DNA of 64,000 bases from Nitrosospira sp035547595 (GCA_035547595.1 DASZUL010000022.1:93270-157269), one strand, 5' to 3'; shown: positions 9,110 to 17,593, counted from the first letter of the stretch. The notes: a model not told the origin generated them from the letters alone. Program-made: numbers and translations.

Positions 9110-10773
9110 CAGTGCGCCTGGTGAGCAAGGCCCGGTGCAGTCATACGCTGGGTAAGCTCGATCTCCGCCGCTAATTGCTTTTTATCGACTTTCCCCGCGG
9201 GGCTGAGCGGCAATTGACGGTAATAGCGCAAATACTCCGGAAGTTTGTTCGTTTCTAGGCCTTGTTTGTGCAGGTATCCGGTGAATTGCGATAGCGATGG
9301 CCGCTCCATTCCCTCCCGCAATACCAGGCAGAGGCAAACCCGATGCCCCAGGTCCGGGTCGGCAACGGGTACGCAGGCTGCGCTGACGACAGCCGGGTGG
9401 GAAGCGGCGATGTCCTCGATCTGGGCAGGACTGATATTGACGCCGCCACGAATGATGATGTCTTTTTTTCTCCCGGCGAGCACGAGGTAGCCCTTGTCGT
9501 CGATCAGGCCAAGATCTCCGGTATAGACCCATCCCTCTCCGTCCCGGTATCGTTCGTCCAGTTCTGGCGCACCGACATATTGCATGGGACTCAGCGGACC
9601 GCGGGCGGCAATTTCACCGATGCAGCCCCGCGGCATTTCCTGTTTCCGGTCATCGACTATCCGGATGGAACAAACCTCGGGGTTGGGACGCCCTGCTTTG
9701 CGGAAAATGGTTTCCGGATCGTCGTCGGGCATGGTGTGGCAATTGACGCCATCCGCCGAACCGTACAAGCCGATGAAGCCGCATCCGAATGCCTCGGTAC
9801 AGCGGCGGATGGATGCTTCATCGATTTTTGCCCCGCCGCTGATAATGGCAATCAGACTGGAGGTATCGGCCTTTGCCAGCGCCGGGTCCGCTGCAATGCG
9901 CTGCAACATGGTGGGGACGCCCAGGATATGAGTGGGCTTAAGCTTTTCAATGGCACGAATGGCCATGGCGACATCGAATTGCCGCAGGACGGCGACTGAC
10001 CCACCCAGCCAGGATAAAACGCCGGACGTCGCGGTCGAGCCGAACGCCGTGCCTAGCGGCATCAGGTAGAGCCCGCTGAAGGCGCTTCCGTTGGGGTGTA
10101 TTCGCCGCAGGAAGCGCCCTCTTCCTCCGGCCAGCGCGTTGTGGGAATACGCAACCCATTTCGGCTCTGATTCCGTTCCCGACGATACCAGGAGGCGAGC
10201 GGGTGAATCCGGATAAACTGCCGGCAATTCATCAGGTTCGACCGGCTTCGCTCGAAACAGGTCCTCCAGTGTATGCCAGCCTTGCCGCGGATTCCCGTCA
10301 ACGACGAGAATGCGAAGCGACAGCAGCGTCGGCCGTAGTGATTCGATCAATTCGCAAAGATCGGTCTTTGCATGCTCCTGCTCGACAATGATGACGCGCG
10401 CGTCACACCGCCTCAGCAGGGACTGGACGTCAAGCCGGCCGCGCCCCGGCGGAAAGGGAGCGGCAATCGCGCCAAGCGCAGCGGCGGCGAGATCGATTGT
10501 GCAACATCGCCAGCTGTTGGAAAGCTGGTATGCGATAACGTCGCCCGCGACAACCCCCCGTGCCCTGAAACTGCTCGCCAGCCGATGGATTTTGCCCAAC
10601 AACTGTATGTAGGTGACGGTTTGATCGAGGCTGATTACCGCCGGACTGTCGGGATGCCTCCACGCATGCGCGACAAACAGCTCATATATGGATTTATTGG
10701 GATAGATTCCATCCCGGGCCCACTGGCTGCGAACCTTCTCGGGAACCAGATCCACGATGCCTGAATGATTCAT
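9109..10773 (-). CDS. Adenylate-forming acid ligase (ANL superfamily), PdtJ-like
   Basis: A 554-residue acyl-CoA synthetase / AMP-ligase. Motifs are a divergent P-loop (LLVSSGTESEPKWVAYSH), the YGSADGV region, YTGDLGLID, the hinge GRKKDIIIRGGVNISP and the C-terminal catalytic Lys in SPAGKVDKKQ. It activates a carboxylate with ATP to the acyl-adenylate. Its start overlaps the CaiB-type gene by ATGA. In pyridine dithiocarboxylate and thioquinolobactin synthesis, a ligase of this class adenylates the heteroaromatic acid so that the thiocarboxylated sulfur-carrier protein can donate sulfur. The same role is inferred here. The identity of the acid (picolinate-like, benzoate-like or other) is not visible. 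Confidence 0.88.
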   Translation of the reverse strand: MNHSGIVDLVPEKVRSQWARDGIYPNKSIYELFVAHAWRHPDSPAVISLDQTVTYIQLLGKIHRLASSFRARGVVAGDVIAYQLSNSWRCCTIDLAAAALGAIAAPFPPGRGRLDVQSLLRRCDARVIIVEQEHAKTDLCELIESLRPTLLSLRILVVDGNPRQGWHTLEDLFRAKPVEPDELPAVYPDSPARLLVSSGTESEPKWVAYSHNALAGGRGRFLRRIHPNGSAFSGLYLMPLGTAFGSTATSGVLSWLGGSVAVLRQFDVAMAIRAIEKLKPTHILGVPTMLQRIAADPALAKADTSSLIAIISGGAKIDEASIRRCTEAFGCGFIGLYGSADGVNCHTMPDDDPETIFRKAGRPNPEVCSIRIVDDRKQEMPRGCIGEIAARGPLSPMQYVGAPELDERYRDGEGWVYTGDLGLIDDKGYLVLAGRKKDIIIRGGVNISPAQIEDIAASHPAVVSAACVPVADPDLGHRVCLCLVLREGMERPSLSQFTGYLHKQGLETNKLPEYLRYYRQLPLSPAGKVDKKQLAAEIELTQRMTAPGLAHQAH

Positions 10774-12722
10774 TTGAAACTCCAGGGAGAATTGATTTTT
10801 GTATAAGAACCGGGACTGAGGCCTGGCTGCAAACGCGCGATGTCATGCAGGTCTGCGAGGTCTTCGATAACCACGGCTGCCGGAATATCCGCCTCTTCGA
10901 GGATGTGGGCCCATTCCTCCGCTGTTCTCGATAAAAACAGATCCTCCAGCCGCTGTGGAAATCCTTCTTCCTCCATGCCGATAGCCACCTCGAGGGTTGC
11001 CTCCAGGGTTTCGATCAATCGCATCATGGCCTTCCGGTCACGGCATTCGACAGCAATTTTTCCCTCCCGGGCGGTATAGATGGCATCGATCATGCTTTGC
11101 GGGGACGAACTGGTATCGGATAGGTTATACAGGCCGTCGAAGTCATCCGCGCAAAGAAGCGTTGCCGCACTTACCAGCGAGGAAGTGACTTTTGCAGCGG
11201 CGTTATTCATGCATCGATGGAGCAGCGCGACCGTGACTCCCTGCGCAGAAATAACGCCGCCGAGTACATCGAGAATGGTAAAAAGAGAGCCGCGATGCGT
11301 ACCCGGGGCCTCGGCGATTTTTCCGGCGACACCGGAATAGGCCTGGGCCATGAAATCCGTACCGGGCATTGGATTCGAGGGGCAAAGCGCCGGCCTGTCC
11401 GTTGCCCAGCCGGCGGCGTAGGCATAAATCAGCGACGGATTGATGGCAGTCAAATCCTCCTCATCCAGGTTTAACAGCACCGCCTTGCCCGGCGCCCAGT
11501 TATGCAGAAATACATCGGCCCCTCGCGCCAGTTCCTTGATTTCCGCCTGTCCGTGCGGGGACTTGATGTCGATTTCCCGGATGGTTTTTAGCCGGTTGAG
11601 CGCATCGAAGCGGGCGGAACAGCCCTCGGCCATGGGCGGCATGCCCCGGAGCGGATCTCCACCCGGCGGCTCTATCCGGATAACCTCGGCACCGAGTAGC
11701 GCGAGCAGATGCCCAGCGAGCGGGCCCTGGATTCTGCGGCAGGATTCAATGACGACGATGCCGCTCAGGGGTAGATCAGCGATGGCCTTGCTCAATGGCC
11801 GGCCGTTGAGAGTCGTCCCGAAAACAAACTCCCACGGGCCTTGGAACCAGATATGCCTGCTGTCATCATCCCCTGCCCTCTCCTGGAGAGAACGCACCGG
11901 GCAAATAGCCATGCCGGTGCTGGCACAGAGCTGCGCGATATGGTGATAGGTGAAATTCGATATGGCGTTGATTAATTCCTCGGGCAGAGGGGACATGGCC
12001 TTCGCGTATCGCAGCAGGAAGGCCGTCCACCCTTTGCCGACCGCCGCCGCGCTTACATTGAGTTCCGACCAGAATTTTTTCCAGGGCCCGGCATCGAGTG
12101 TTTCCAGCTCGAAGACGACGCCATCCAGCGAGATGAAGGGAGGGCAGGCCCCGCTCGGGATATATGGGATACTGCCTGGTGATAATCTCTCGGGGGATTC
12201 CGACGCGGTTGCCCCGGCGATATATTGCCCAACGCTCAACAGGGCCGCGGACGCCATCGAAACACTGCTGCTGGATACCGAAAAACCACGCAACTGGCCA
12301 ATGCAGGCGGCAGCACCTCCCTGCAGCGCCAGCGCGGCGGTCAGCGTCGAAACGTAGTTGAGGTCCAGCGGTCGCGACCTGCCGCCGGCCCGCCCATGGA
12401 CGGACATCAGCCCGCAAGCCGCCTGCATGGTATTTTCGGTCACGGATGCCTGTTTCGAAGGGTCGTGCCACCTCGTCACCCGGCAGGCGACGGGCGCGGT
12501 AAGGGGGGTTTTGAATTCAAAGGAAAATGCCGCGTTGTCCGGGCAGCCCCCGGTTGATCCGGCTTCCATGCCCAATGCGGCCGACTGGTATAAAAGAGAA
12601 GAGGCTATGGCGGCAAAATCAGGTGCCGCGCTTTTCAGGCCCGTTATGGCACAGCCACTCAGCGCACGATCCGGACGATTCATATTCCTGTTTTCATCCA
12701 TGAAGGCCGACCGTGTCAGCAT
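10770..12722 (-). CDS. Double-length CaiB/BaiF (class III CoA-transferase) protein, PdtI-like
   Basis: A 650-residue protein, about 1.6 times a normal family III CoA-transferase. The C-terminal half (from about residue 310) is canonical: GIVVIESCRRIQGPLAG, LGAEVIRIEPPGGDPLRG, and the probable catalytic Asp in PGTDFMAQAYSG. The N-terminal half shows only a weak echo of the fold (LTAALALQGGAAACIGQLRG) and no equivalent Asp, so it looks like a degenerate second domain. ATG 12722 overlaps the last codons of the sulfur-carrier gene by 7 bases, and its stop overlaps the ligase start. A CaiB-like gene in the same position is, from memory, also a feature of pdt clusters. Its chemical step there is not established. 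Confidence 0.82.
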   Translation of the reverse strand: MLTRSAFMDENRNMNRPDRALSGCAITGLKSAAPDFAAIASSLLYQSAALGMEAGSTGGCPDNAAFSFEFKTPLTAPVACRVTRWHDPSKQASVTENTMQAACGLMSVHGRAGGRSRPLDLNYVSTLTAALALQGGAAACIGQLRGFSVSSSSVSMASAALLSVGQYIAGATASESPERLSPGSIPYIPSGACPPFISLDGVVFELETLDAGPWKKFWSELNVSAAAVGKGWTAFLLRYAKAMSPLPEELINAISNFTYHHIAQLCASTGMAICPVRSLQERAGDDDSRHIWFQGPWEFVFGTTLNGRPLSKAIADLPLSGIVVIESCRRIQGPLAGHLLALLGAEVIRIEPPGGDPLRGMPPMAEGCSARFDALNRLKTIREIDIKSPHGQAEIKELARGADVFLHNWAPGKAVLLNLDEEDLTAINPSLIYAYAAGWATDRPALCPSNPMPGTDFMAQAYSGVAGKIAEAPGTHRGSLFTILDVLGGVISAQGVTVALLHRCMNNAAAKVTSSLVSAATLLCADDFDGLYNLSDTSSSPQSMIDAIYTAREGKIAVECRDRKAMMRLIETLEATLEVAIGMEEEGFPQRLEDLFLSRTAEEWAHILEEADIPAAVVIEDLADLHDIARLQPGLSPGSYTKINSPWSFK

Positions 12723-12991
12723 CCCCCGGCGACGGCGGGCAGGATGGTCAATAAATCGCCGTCCTGCAGACTCGTCAGAAGGCCTTCGCGAAAACGGATG
12801 TCATCGTCATTCACGTACAGGTTGATGAAGCGGTGTGCCTTTCCCTCGGTGATCAGCTTTTCTTTTACGCCGGGATATTGCCGCTCCATCTGTTCGATGA
12901 CTTCGAGAACATTGAAGCCCGCGATTTCGATGCGTTTCTGATTGTCGGTAAGGGGCCTCAGGATGGTCGGGATATTCACGGTTACTGCCAT
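12716..12991 (-). CDS. ThiS/MoaD-like sulfur carrier protein with blocked C-terminus (Gly-Gly-Cys)
   Basis: A 91-residue ubiquitin-fold protein (MAVTVNIPTILRPLTDN...). The last codons read Ala-Gly-Gly-Cys-stop, confirmed base by base. Functional ThiS/MoaD proteins end in a free Gly-Gly, which the ThiF partner adenylates and converts to a thiocarboxylate. Here one extra Cys must be removed first. The JAMM protease gene directly upstream is the obvious candidate, as QbsD does for QbsE (known biology, with a two-residue tail there). The start is ATG 12991 with GGAGC upstream. The last codons overlap the start of the CaiB-type gene, giving translational coupling. A role in molybdopterin or thiamine synthesis is unlikely given the tail and neighbours. 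Confidence 0.9.
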   Translation of the reverse strand: MAVTVNIPTILRPLTDNQKRIEIAGFNVLEVIEQMERQYPGVKEKLITEGKAHRFINLYVNDDDIRFREGLLTSLQDGDLLTILPAVAGGC

Positions 12992-13146
12992 GGTTGCTCC
13001 TTCTCGGAATTTTTAATCGGTAAAAAACTGCAGTTGCACAAGCGATTGCGTGCCAAGACTCCGGGGTTGGAAACCAGCCGCAGGCTTATTTACGGCTTCC
13101 CCTGGAGCCAAAGGCTGAAATTGAAGCCGCTGCATAATCTGAACAC

Positions 13147-13590
13147 TCAGGCCATCGTCGCCAGTTCGGCATCCGGCTGGTATGAATTCAGCACCCTGAC
13201 GCGCTCTTCGGTGACCATTCCATCCGCGATGCGGAAGCTGCGGATTTCCTCCTCATACCTGGAATCCGTAGGAATAATCACATAGTGGGCACGCGGTTCC
13301 GTCGCATACTTGACATCGGTATGGCTCGGATAGGCTTGTGTGTGAGTGTGAGAATGGTAGATCACGATCGGCTCTTCTCTCTGTGCTTCCATTTCCCTCC
13401 ATACCTGCAATTGCTGCTGCGGATCGAATGTAAAAAAAGTTTCGGATTGGGCCGCGTTCCGCATTGGAATCAGGCGCAGCGGAATATTGGATCCTTCACG
13501 GCCCGCGATGATGCCGCAGGTTTCAATGGGGTGATCCTTGCGTGCCTGCGCAATCATTGCATTTACCAGTCTGGCGTCTATCGTCAGCAT
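13147..13590 (-). CDS. JAMM/MPN+ metalloprotease (M67 family) for sulfur-carrier activation
   Basis: A 147-residue single-domain JAMM peptidase with all expected zinc and catalytic residues: Glu23 (IETCGIIAG), His79-x-His81, Ser89 and Asp92 in HSHTHTQAYPSHTD, spaced H-x-H-x7-S-x2-D. Such stand-alone bacterial enzymes trim residues after Gly-Gly of ubiquitin-like sulfur carriers. It is followed after 155 bases by the carrier gene whose product ends Gly-Gly-Cys, so cleavage of that single Cys is the inferred reaction. AAGGGAGGC precedes the start. A 203-base gap separates it from the upstream ThiF gene, the longest gap in the core cluster. I see no gene in that gap. Confidence 0.9.
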   Translation of the reverse strand: MLTIDARLVNAMIAQARKDHPIETCGIIAGREGSNIPLRLIPMRNAAQSETFFTFDPQQQLQVWREMEAQREEPIVIYHSHTHTQAYPSHTDVKYATEPRAHYVIIPTDSRYEEEIRSFRIADGMVTEERVRVLNSYQPDAELATMA

Positions 13591-13793
13591 AATTTTTAGC
13601 CTCCCTTGATGACCGTATTCAAAAAATGAGATAAAGCATCTCCTGTCCCGCCGAAAAGCGGTTTTTTCAAAAAATCATGAGTTGCGGAAACTGATTAATG
13701 CCCCGCGAGAAACAAGATCTGATGGAAGCGAAACAACTTCGATAAGGAAAAAGGAGCTGTGGAGGCTTTCCTGTTCCAGTTAATGCGTTTCAA

Positions 13794-14969
13794 CTAGTAA
13801 CTTGGCAACGATTGATCGACATCCTTTATCCACGCCAGGATTCCGCCATCGAGACTTTTGATGTTGGTGAAGCCCTGCTTCTGCATTTCGATGAGAACGT
13901 CCCGCGAACGCACCCCCATTTTGCAATGGACCACGATAAAGTCGTCTTTGTTGAGTTGCGACAAGACCTCTTCCGACATCATTTCATTCTTGGGAATATG
14001 ATTGGCGCCTTCGATATGAACGATATTCCACTCCTCTATCCCGCGGACATCTATCAGCCGCAAGTCCGCATCGTTTTCCCTCATTTTCTTGAGTTCCAGC
14101 GCGCTGATCAGGGGAATATCCGTTTTTTTATTCCCGGGAAGGGTTCGTTTCTGCCCGCAAAACTCCTGATAGTCGATCAATCCGGTGATGGGCATTCGCG
14201 CGGGAGCGCGCCGCAGCGGAATAAACCTGAATGTCATATCCAGGGCATCGTATACTGCAAGGCGGCCAAGCAGGGTCTCGCCCAGGCCGGTAATCAATTT
14301 GATGGTCTCCGTTGCCATGATGGAGCCGATCACGGCACAGAGAACGCCAAGCACTCCCCCTTCCGCGCATGAAGGTGCCATTTCCGGTGGCGGAGGCTCG
14401 GGATACAAATCCCGATAATTCAGGCCGTGTCCGTCCGGGGCGTTTTCCCAGAATACCGATGCCTGGCCTTCAAAGCGGAAGATGGAACCCCAGACATAGG
14501 GTTTTCCGGCAAGCACGCAGGCATCGTTGACGAGATAGCGCGTGGCGAAGTTGTCTGTTCCGTCCACGACAAGGTCGTAGCCGGAAATTATCTCCAAAGC
14601 ATTAGCCGCCTCCAGGCGCTCGTTATGAAGCTGCACGTGGACATAAGGGTTCAACTCGTTGACCGAGTCTTTCGCGCTTCTGGATTTGAATCTGCCGATA
14701 TCCGAGTGTCCGTGAATGATCTGTCTTTGCAGATTGGATTCATCGACCACATCGAAATCGATGATCCCCAGCGTCCCCACTCCCGCTGCCGCAAGATACA
14801 GGAGCGCTGGCGACCCCAGTCCGCCGGCCCCTATTACCAGAACCTTGCTGGTTTTGAGGCGCTCCTGTCCTTCCAGGCCCACATCGGGAACCAGCAGATG
14901 GCGGCTGTATCGTGAAATCTCCTCCTTGCTCAATGCTTCTGCGGGGTTTACCAATGGTGATAGCTGCAT
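13794..14969 (-). CDS. ThiF/MoeB-type adenylyltransferase fused to rhodanese (MoeZ/PdtF-like)
   Basis: A 391-residue two-domain protein. Residues 1 to about 270 are an E1-like adenylyltransferase: GAGGLGS at 47-53, DFDVVDESNLQRQ, VDGTDNFATRY, and a Cys in APSCAEGGVLG. Residues about 285-391 are a rhodanese with active-site Cys349 in HCKMGVRS. The CxxC zinc pairs of classical MoeB are not seen. It would adenylate the Gly-Gly terminus of the sulfur carrier, then pass persulfide sulfur from the rhodanese Cys to make the thiocarboxylate. GGGAGGTTT is correctly spaced before the ATG. It lies 103 bases downstream of the TonB receptor gene and is the first biosynthetic gene of the cluster. Confidence 0.92.
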   Translation of the reverse strand: MQLSPLVNPAEALSKEEISRYSRHLLVPDVGLEGQERLKTSKVLVIGAGGLGSPALLYLAAAGVGTLGIIDFDVVDESNLQRQIIHGHSDIGRFKSRSAKDSVNELNPYVHVQLHNERLEAANALEIISGYDLVVDGTDNFATRYLVNDACVLAGKPYVWGSIFRFEGQASVFWENAPDGHGLNYRDLYPEPPPPEMAPSCAEGGVLGVLCAVIGSIMATETIKLITGLGETLLGRLAVYDALDMTFRFIPLRRAPARMPITGLIDYQEFCGQKRTLPGNKKTDIPLISALELKKMRENDADLRLIDVRGIEEWNIVHIEGANHIPKNEMMSEEVLSQLNKDDFIVVHCKMGVRSRDVLIEMQKQGFTNIKSLDGGILAWIKDVDQSLPSY

Positions 14970-15072
14970 CGAAACCTCCCTGTTTAATCAACTTTTCGCT
15001 TCTTTGCTGTCCTGCTGCTCGAGAATGAAACCGGCAAATGGATGGTTAAGACTTTCTTCTGGATGATGCACT

Positions 15073-17013
15073 TTAGAAACTCGCGGATACGCCGATCTGG
15101 CCCCAGCGTCCCGGCATCGGATATCCCGGGCGATAGGCATAATTGACGTCCAGAAGGTTTTCCATGGCCACGAAAACTTCGCCTCTTTTTCCCAGCTGCG
15201 GCAACCTGTAGGAAACGCGGGCGTTCATGATCGCAAACGAATGCACGCTCTCGGTGTTGACCGCTCCTGCGGCGCGCGGGCGATTGAGCGCCAGCACGCT
15301 CGACTGGTACTGGGTATCGACCGTGAGGCGGATAGGGCCTATCTGCCCGTTTATGCCCGCCGTGACCGCCCGCTTTGGGGTATAGGGTAAGTTGTCGATG
15401 CTGGGATCGAGCAGGGTCAGGCCGCCGAATACAGTCCAGTTCGGTGTGATATTCTGCCGGATGGCAATTTCGGTACCGCGCATCACATAGGTGCCGAGAT
15501 TGATGAACTGGGGGGGCGGAGGAACATTCGGCGGAAAGCCGAAGATGTAGCGATTCTTCACCTGATCGATAAACACGCTGATATCGATTTGCGTGGCATC
15601 GAAAGGGGTGAGTTTCGCGCCGACTTCCGCATGATTAAGTTCTTCCGCCGAAAGTTGTTTCCAGGTTTGGCCGAGGGGAGGAATCAGGAATGCGAGAAGC
15701 GGGGTTTCCAGCCCCGGATAGTTGATGCCGCGTGAGACGTTGGCGAATAGCGTGGCCCTCGCCGAGATCAGGGACAGGCCGGCATGGGGAGAGGTTTTGG
15801 TCTGGAACTGACTGTGGTCATAGGCACGAATACCGATGGCCGGCACCACCGCCCAGTTCTCGTTGATTTCGATTCTCTGGCTTAATGCGACGGAGGGCGA
15901 TGTGACACGGAAGGTCGGTGCGCTGAAGCGGGACTGCGGCACTCCGATAGGAATGGAACGCACGTCGCCGGTGATCCAGTCACTGTCCAGTCCGGCAGTG
16001 ATGCTTCCGCCCGACCAGAGAGAAAACTCCTCCTTCCAGCGCAGCCCCGTCATCTCGAAGTTGGTGAGCGAGGTCCCCTGAACCGGATCATTGAGCCAGT
16101 TGCCTTCCCCCCTGCTGTGATAAACGCGAAGATCGCCACGCCATGCGCCATGGTTGTGCGATAGAAAAACAGTCACCATCCCTGCCCTGGTATTGTATTG
16201 CGGCGCCACCGCAGGACGGGGCAAGCGGACATCTCCCGGATCGCGGGCCTGGTTATCGACATACAGGAAACTCGTCCCGACCGACCAGTTGGAATTCAGC
16301 CGCATGCCAATGCGGCCCATTACGTTATTCAGCTCGCCACTCGCGTTCAGCCGCTGGCCATCCGACTGGGCATGTCCTTGCGCCAGCATGAAATCCACAT
16401 CGCCCTTGCGGCCGACCATGTCCACCTGCTCGATGAACGTGTTGAAGTAACCTCCGGAAACCCTTCCGCCCACCTGTATGCCCTCTTCGGTTGCGCGCTT
16501 GGTTTCGAGATTGATGGAGGCAAAATTGTTGCCGTTGATTTGCGGTTGCGGACTTTTGTAGACGGTGATGGATTGCATGCCGTTGACCGGTAGCAAGTCG
16601 AGCAGGGGATGGTTCCACACCCCCATGTAAAACGGTATGCCGTCGATATAGGTCTTGATCTCGCTGCCGGGCCGGCTCACCCCCATGCCGCGAATGAAGA
16701 CGGCGCCGCCCTGGTCGCCGCCGAAAGCGCCAACCGGGTTGTAGCGCGATATCTGCACACCGGGAGTCCGCCGCAAGGCCGTGGCAAGGTCGAACGCATT
16801 CTGGTCGCGCAGCTGGATTTCCGTAACCACCGCGGATGTACCGGAGAAGGGATCGATGCGAACACGATCGATGATGGGATTGGCCGTTACGCGCACCGGG
16901 GAAAGCACCACCCCAGGCGATGAAGTCGTACTTTGTGACATGACAAACCCCGAAAAAGTCATTATGTAAACCGCATTTAATGTCGTTACTGCCAGATAAT
17001 TATTGTTTTTCAT
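15073..17013 (-). CDS. TonB-dependent outer-membrane receptor
   Basis: A receptor of about 646 residues with an N-terminal signal-like segment (YIMTFSGFVMSQS), a plug domain with VVTEIQLRDQNAFDLATALRRTPG, then a long beta-barrel ending in Phe (WGQIGVSASF). There is no N-terminal FecR-type signalling domain. Barrel motifs such as GINYPGLETP and AEELNHAEVGAK are typical of siderophore or metallophore receptors. ATG 17013 is preferred over the TTG at 17034, and neither has a strong Shine-Dalgarno sequence. It is the first gene of the thiocarboxylate-type cluster and divergent from a PEP-CTERM protein gene. Its upstream region carries a strong tandem operator, so regulated metallophore uptake is the likely role. 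The ligand is unknown. Confidence 0.9.
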   Translation of the reverse strand: MKNNNYLAVTTLNAVYIMTFSGFVMSQSTTSSPGVVLSPVRVTANPIIDRVRIDPFSGTSAVVTEIQLRDQNAFDLATALRRTPGVQISRYNPVGAFGGDQGGAVFIRGMGVSRPGSEIKTYIDGIPFYMGVWNHPLLDLLPVNGMQSITVYKSPQPQINGNNFASINLETKRATEEGIQVGGRVSGGYFNTFIEQVDMVGRKGDVDFMLAQGHAQSDGQRLNASGELNNVMGRIGMRLNSNWSVGTSFLYVDNQARDPGDVRLPRPAVAPQYNTRAGMVTVFLSHNHGAWRGDLRVYHSRGEGNWLNDPVQGTSLTNFEMTGLRWKEEFSLWSGGSITAGLDSDWITGDVRSIPIGVPQSRFSAPTFRVTSPSVALSQRIEINENWAVVPAIGIRAYDHSQFQTKTSPHAGLSLISARATLFANVSRGINYPGLETPLLAFLIPPLGQTWKQLSAEELNHAEVGAKLTPFDATQIDISVFIDQVKNRYIFGFPPNVPPPPQFINLGTYVMRGTEIAIRQNITPNWTVFGGLTLLDPSIDNLPYTPKRAVTAGINGQIGPIRLTVDTQYQSSVLALNRPRAAGAVNTESVHSFAIMNARVSYRLPQLGKRGEVFVAMENLLDVNYAYRPGYPMPGRWGQIGVSASF

Positions 17014-17165
17014 TTTTATGCATACTGGTTGCAAAATCCCACCACTCGCCGGTCCCCGGGGATATCGATTCTCTTGTAAAGATAAATTCGGGAGGATTCA
17101 TGCAAGCGAGTTTCACATGCATCGTTTTCCCGAATTCCGGCATCCTGAAAATGACGGCTAATGGA

Positions 17166-17194
17166 AATGTAAAGCAAATCTTACGAACCAGGAA
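17166..17194 (-). promoter_or_regulatory. Candidate sigma70-type promoter of the TonB receptor gene
   Basis: On the minus strand, TTCCTG (17194-17189), a 17-base spacer, then TACATT (17171-17166). The -35 is poor and directly abuts the tandem dyad operator at 17195-17228, the layout of an activator-dependent promoter. It would give a leader of roughly 145 bases before ATG 17013. This is pattern-based and untested. Confidence 0.4.
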
Positions 17195-17228
17195 TGCGGC
17201 ATATTGTCGCATGTGGCATTTTGTCGCA
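17195..17228. promoter_or_regulatory. Tandem 17-bp dyad operator, TonB receptor side
   Basis: Two adjacent 17-base units, TGCGGCATATTGTCGCA (17195-17211) and TGTGGCATTTTGTCGCA (17212-17228). Each is a near-palindrome of TGYSRCA-type heptamers with a 3-base AT centre. The same unit pair occurs at 17595-17628. The pair touches the candidate -35 of the receptor gene with no gap. The binding protein is unknown. An AraC/PchR-like or other metallophore-responsive activator is a guess from geometry. Confidence 0.6.
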
Positions 17229-17337
17229 CGGTTTGGTTTACAAATTGAGTGATGAAAAACGCATAATCACACGGATTTTTATATTTTTGTCATATATATC
17301 AATCCATACTCCCCATATCTATTATCTCAGTGACATC

Positions 17338-17357
17338 AGCATGATAATTATCATGCT
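17338..17357. promoter_or_regulatory. 20-bp perfect palindrome with Fur-like core
   Basis: AGCATGATAATTATCATGCT is perfectly self-complementary and lies between the two divergent promoters. The core GATAATTATC combines the half-sites of the Fur box (GATAAT...ATTATC), so iron (Fur) control is plausible. It is about 170 bases from one candidate -10 and 270 from the other, too far for simple blocking, unless another promoter overlaps it. Confidence 0.4.
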
Positions 17358-17593
17358 CAAGACATATGAGCTAAAGACATCATTCCGTCCGTTTGCGTAA
17401 CCCTTGAATTTCTCTGAGAAAATTCTGAAAAGGAAATCCCCTCTGATCCAGAGTTATCCGGATAAAGATTAGTACGGCTTTAATCGAAGCGGGAATGATC
17501 TATCGGGAATAGCTGGAGAAATTGCCATGCCCTATCGCTGGCCATTCGGGATAATACTTATTTATAGATATAAGGATATATGCATATTTATTG

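Noticed and set aside
13648..13669. Hairpin CCGC/GCGG followed by TTTTTT on the plus strand between the ThiF and JAMM genes
   Set aside because: It is terminator-like only on the plus strand, where no gene ends. In the direction of the cluster it has no T tract, so it should not split the operon.
17027..17045. Possible sigma54 promoter for the TonB receptor (TGG...TTGCA on the minus strand)
   Set aside because: The GG-to-GC spacing is 9 instead of 10, and it overlaps the possible TTG start.
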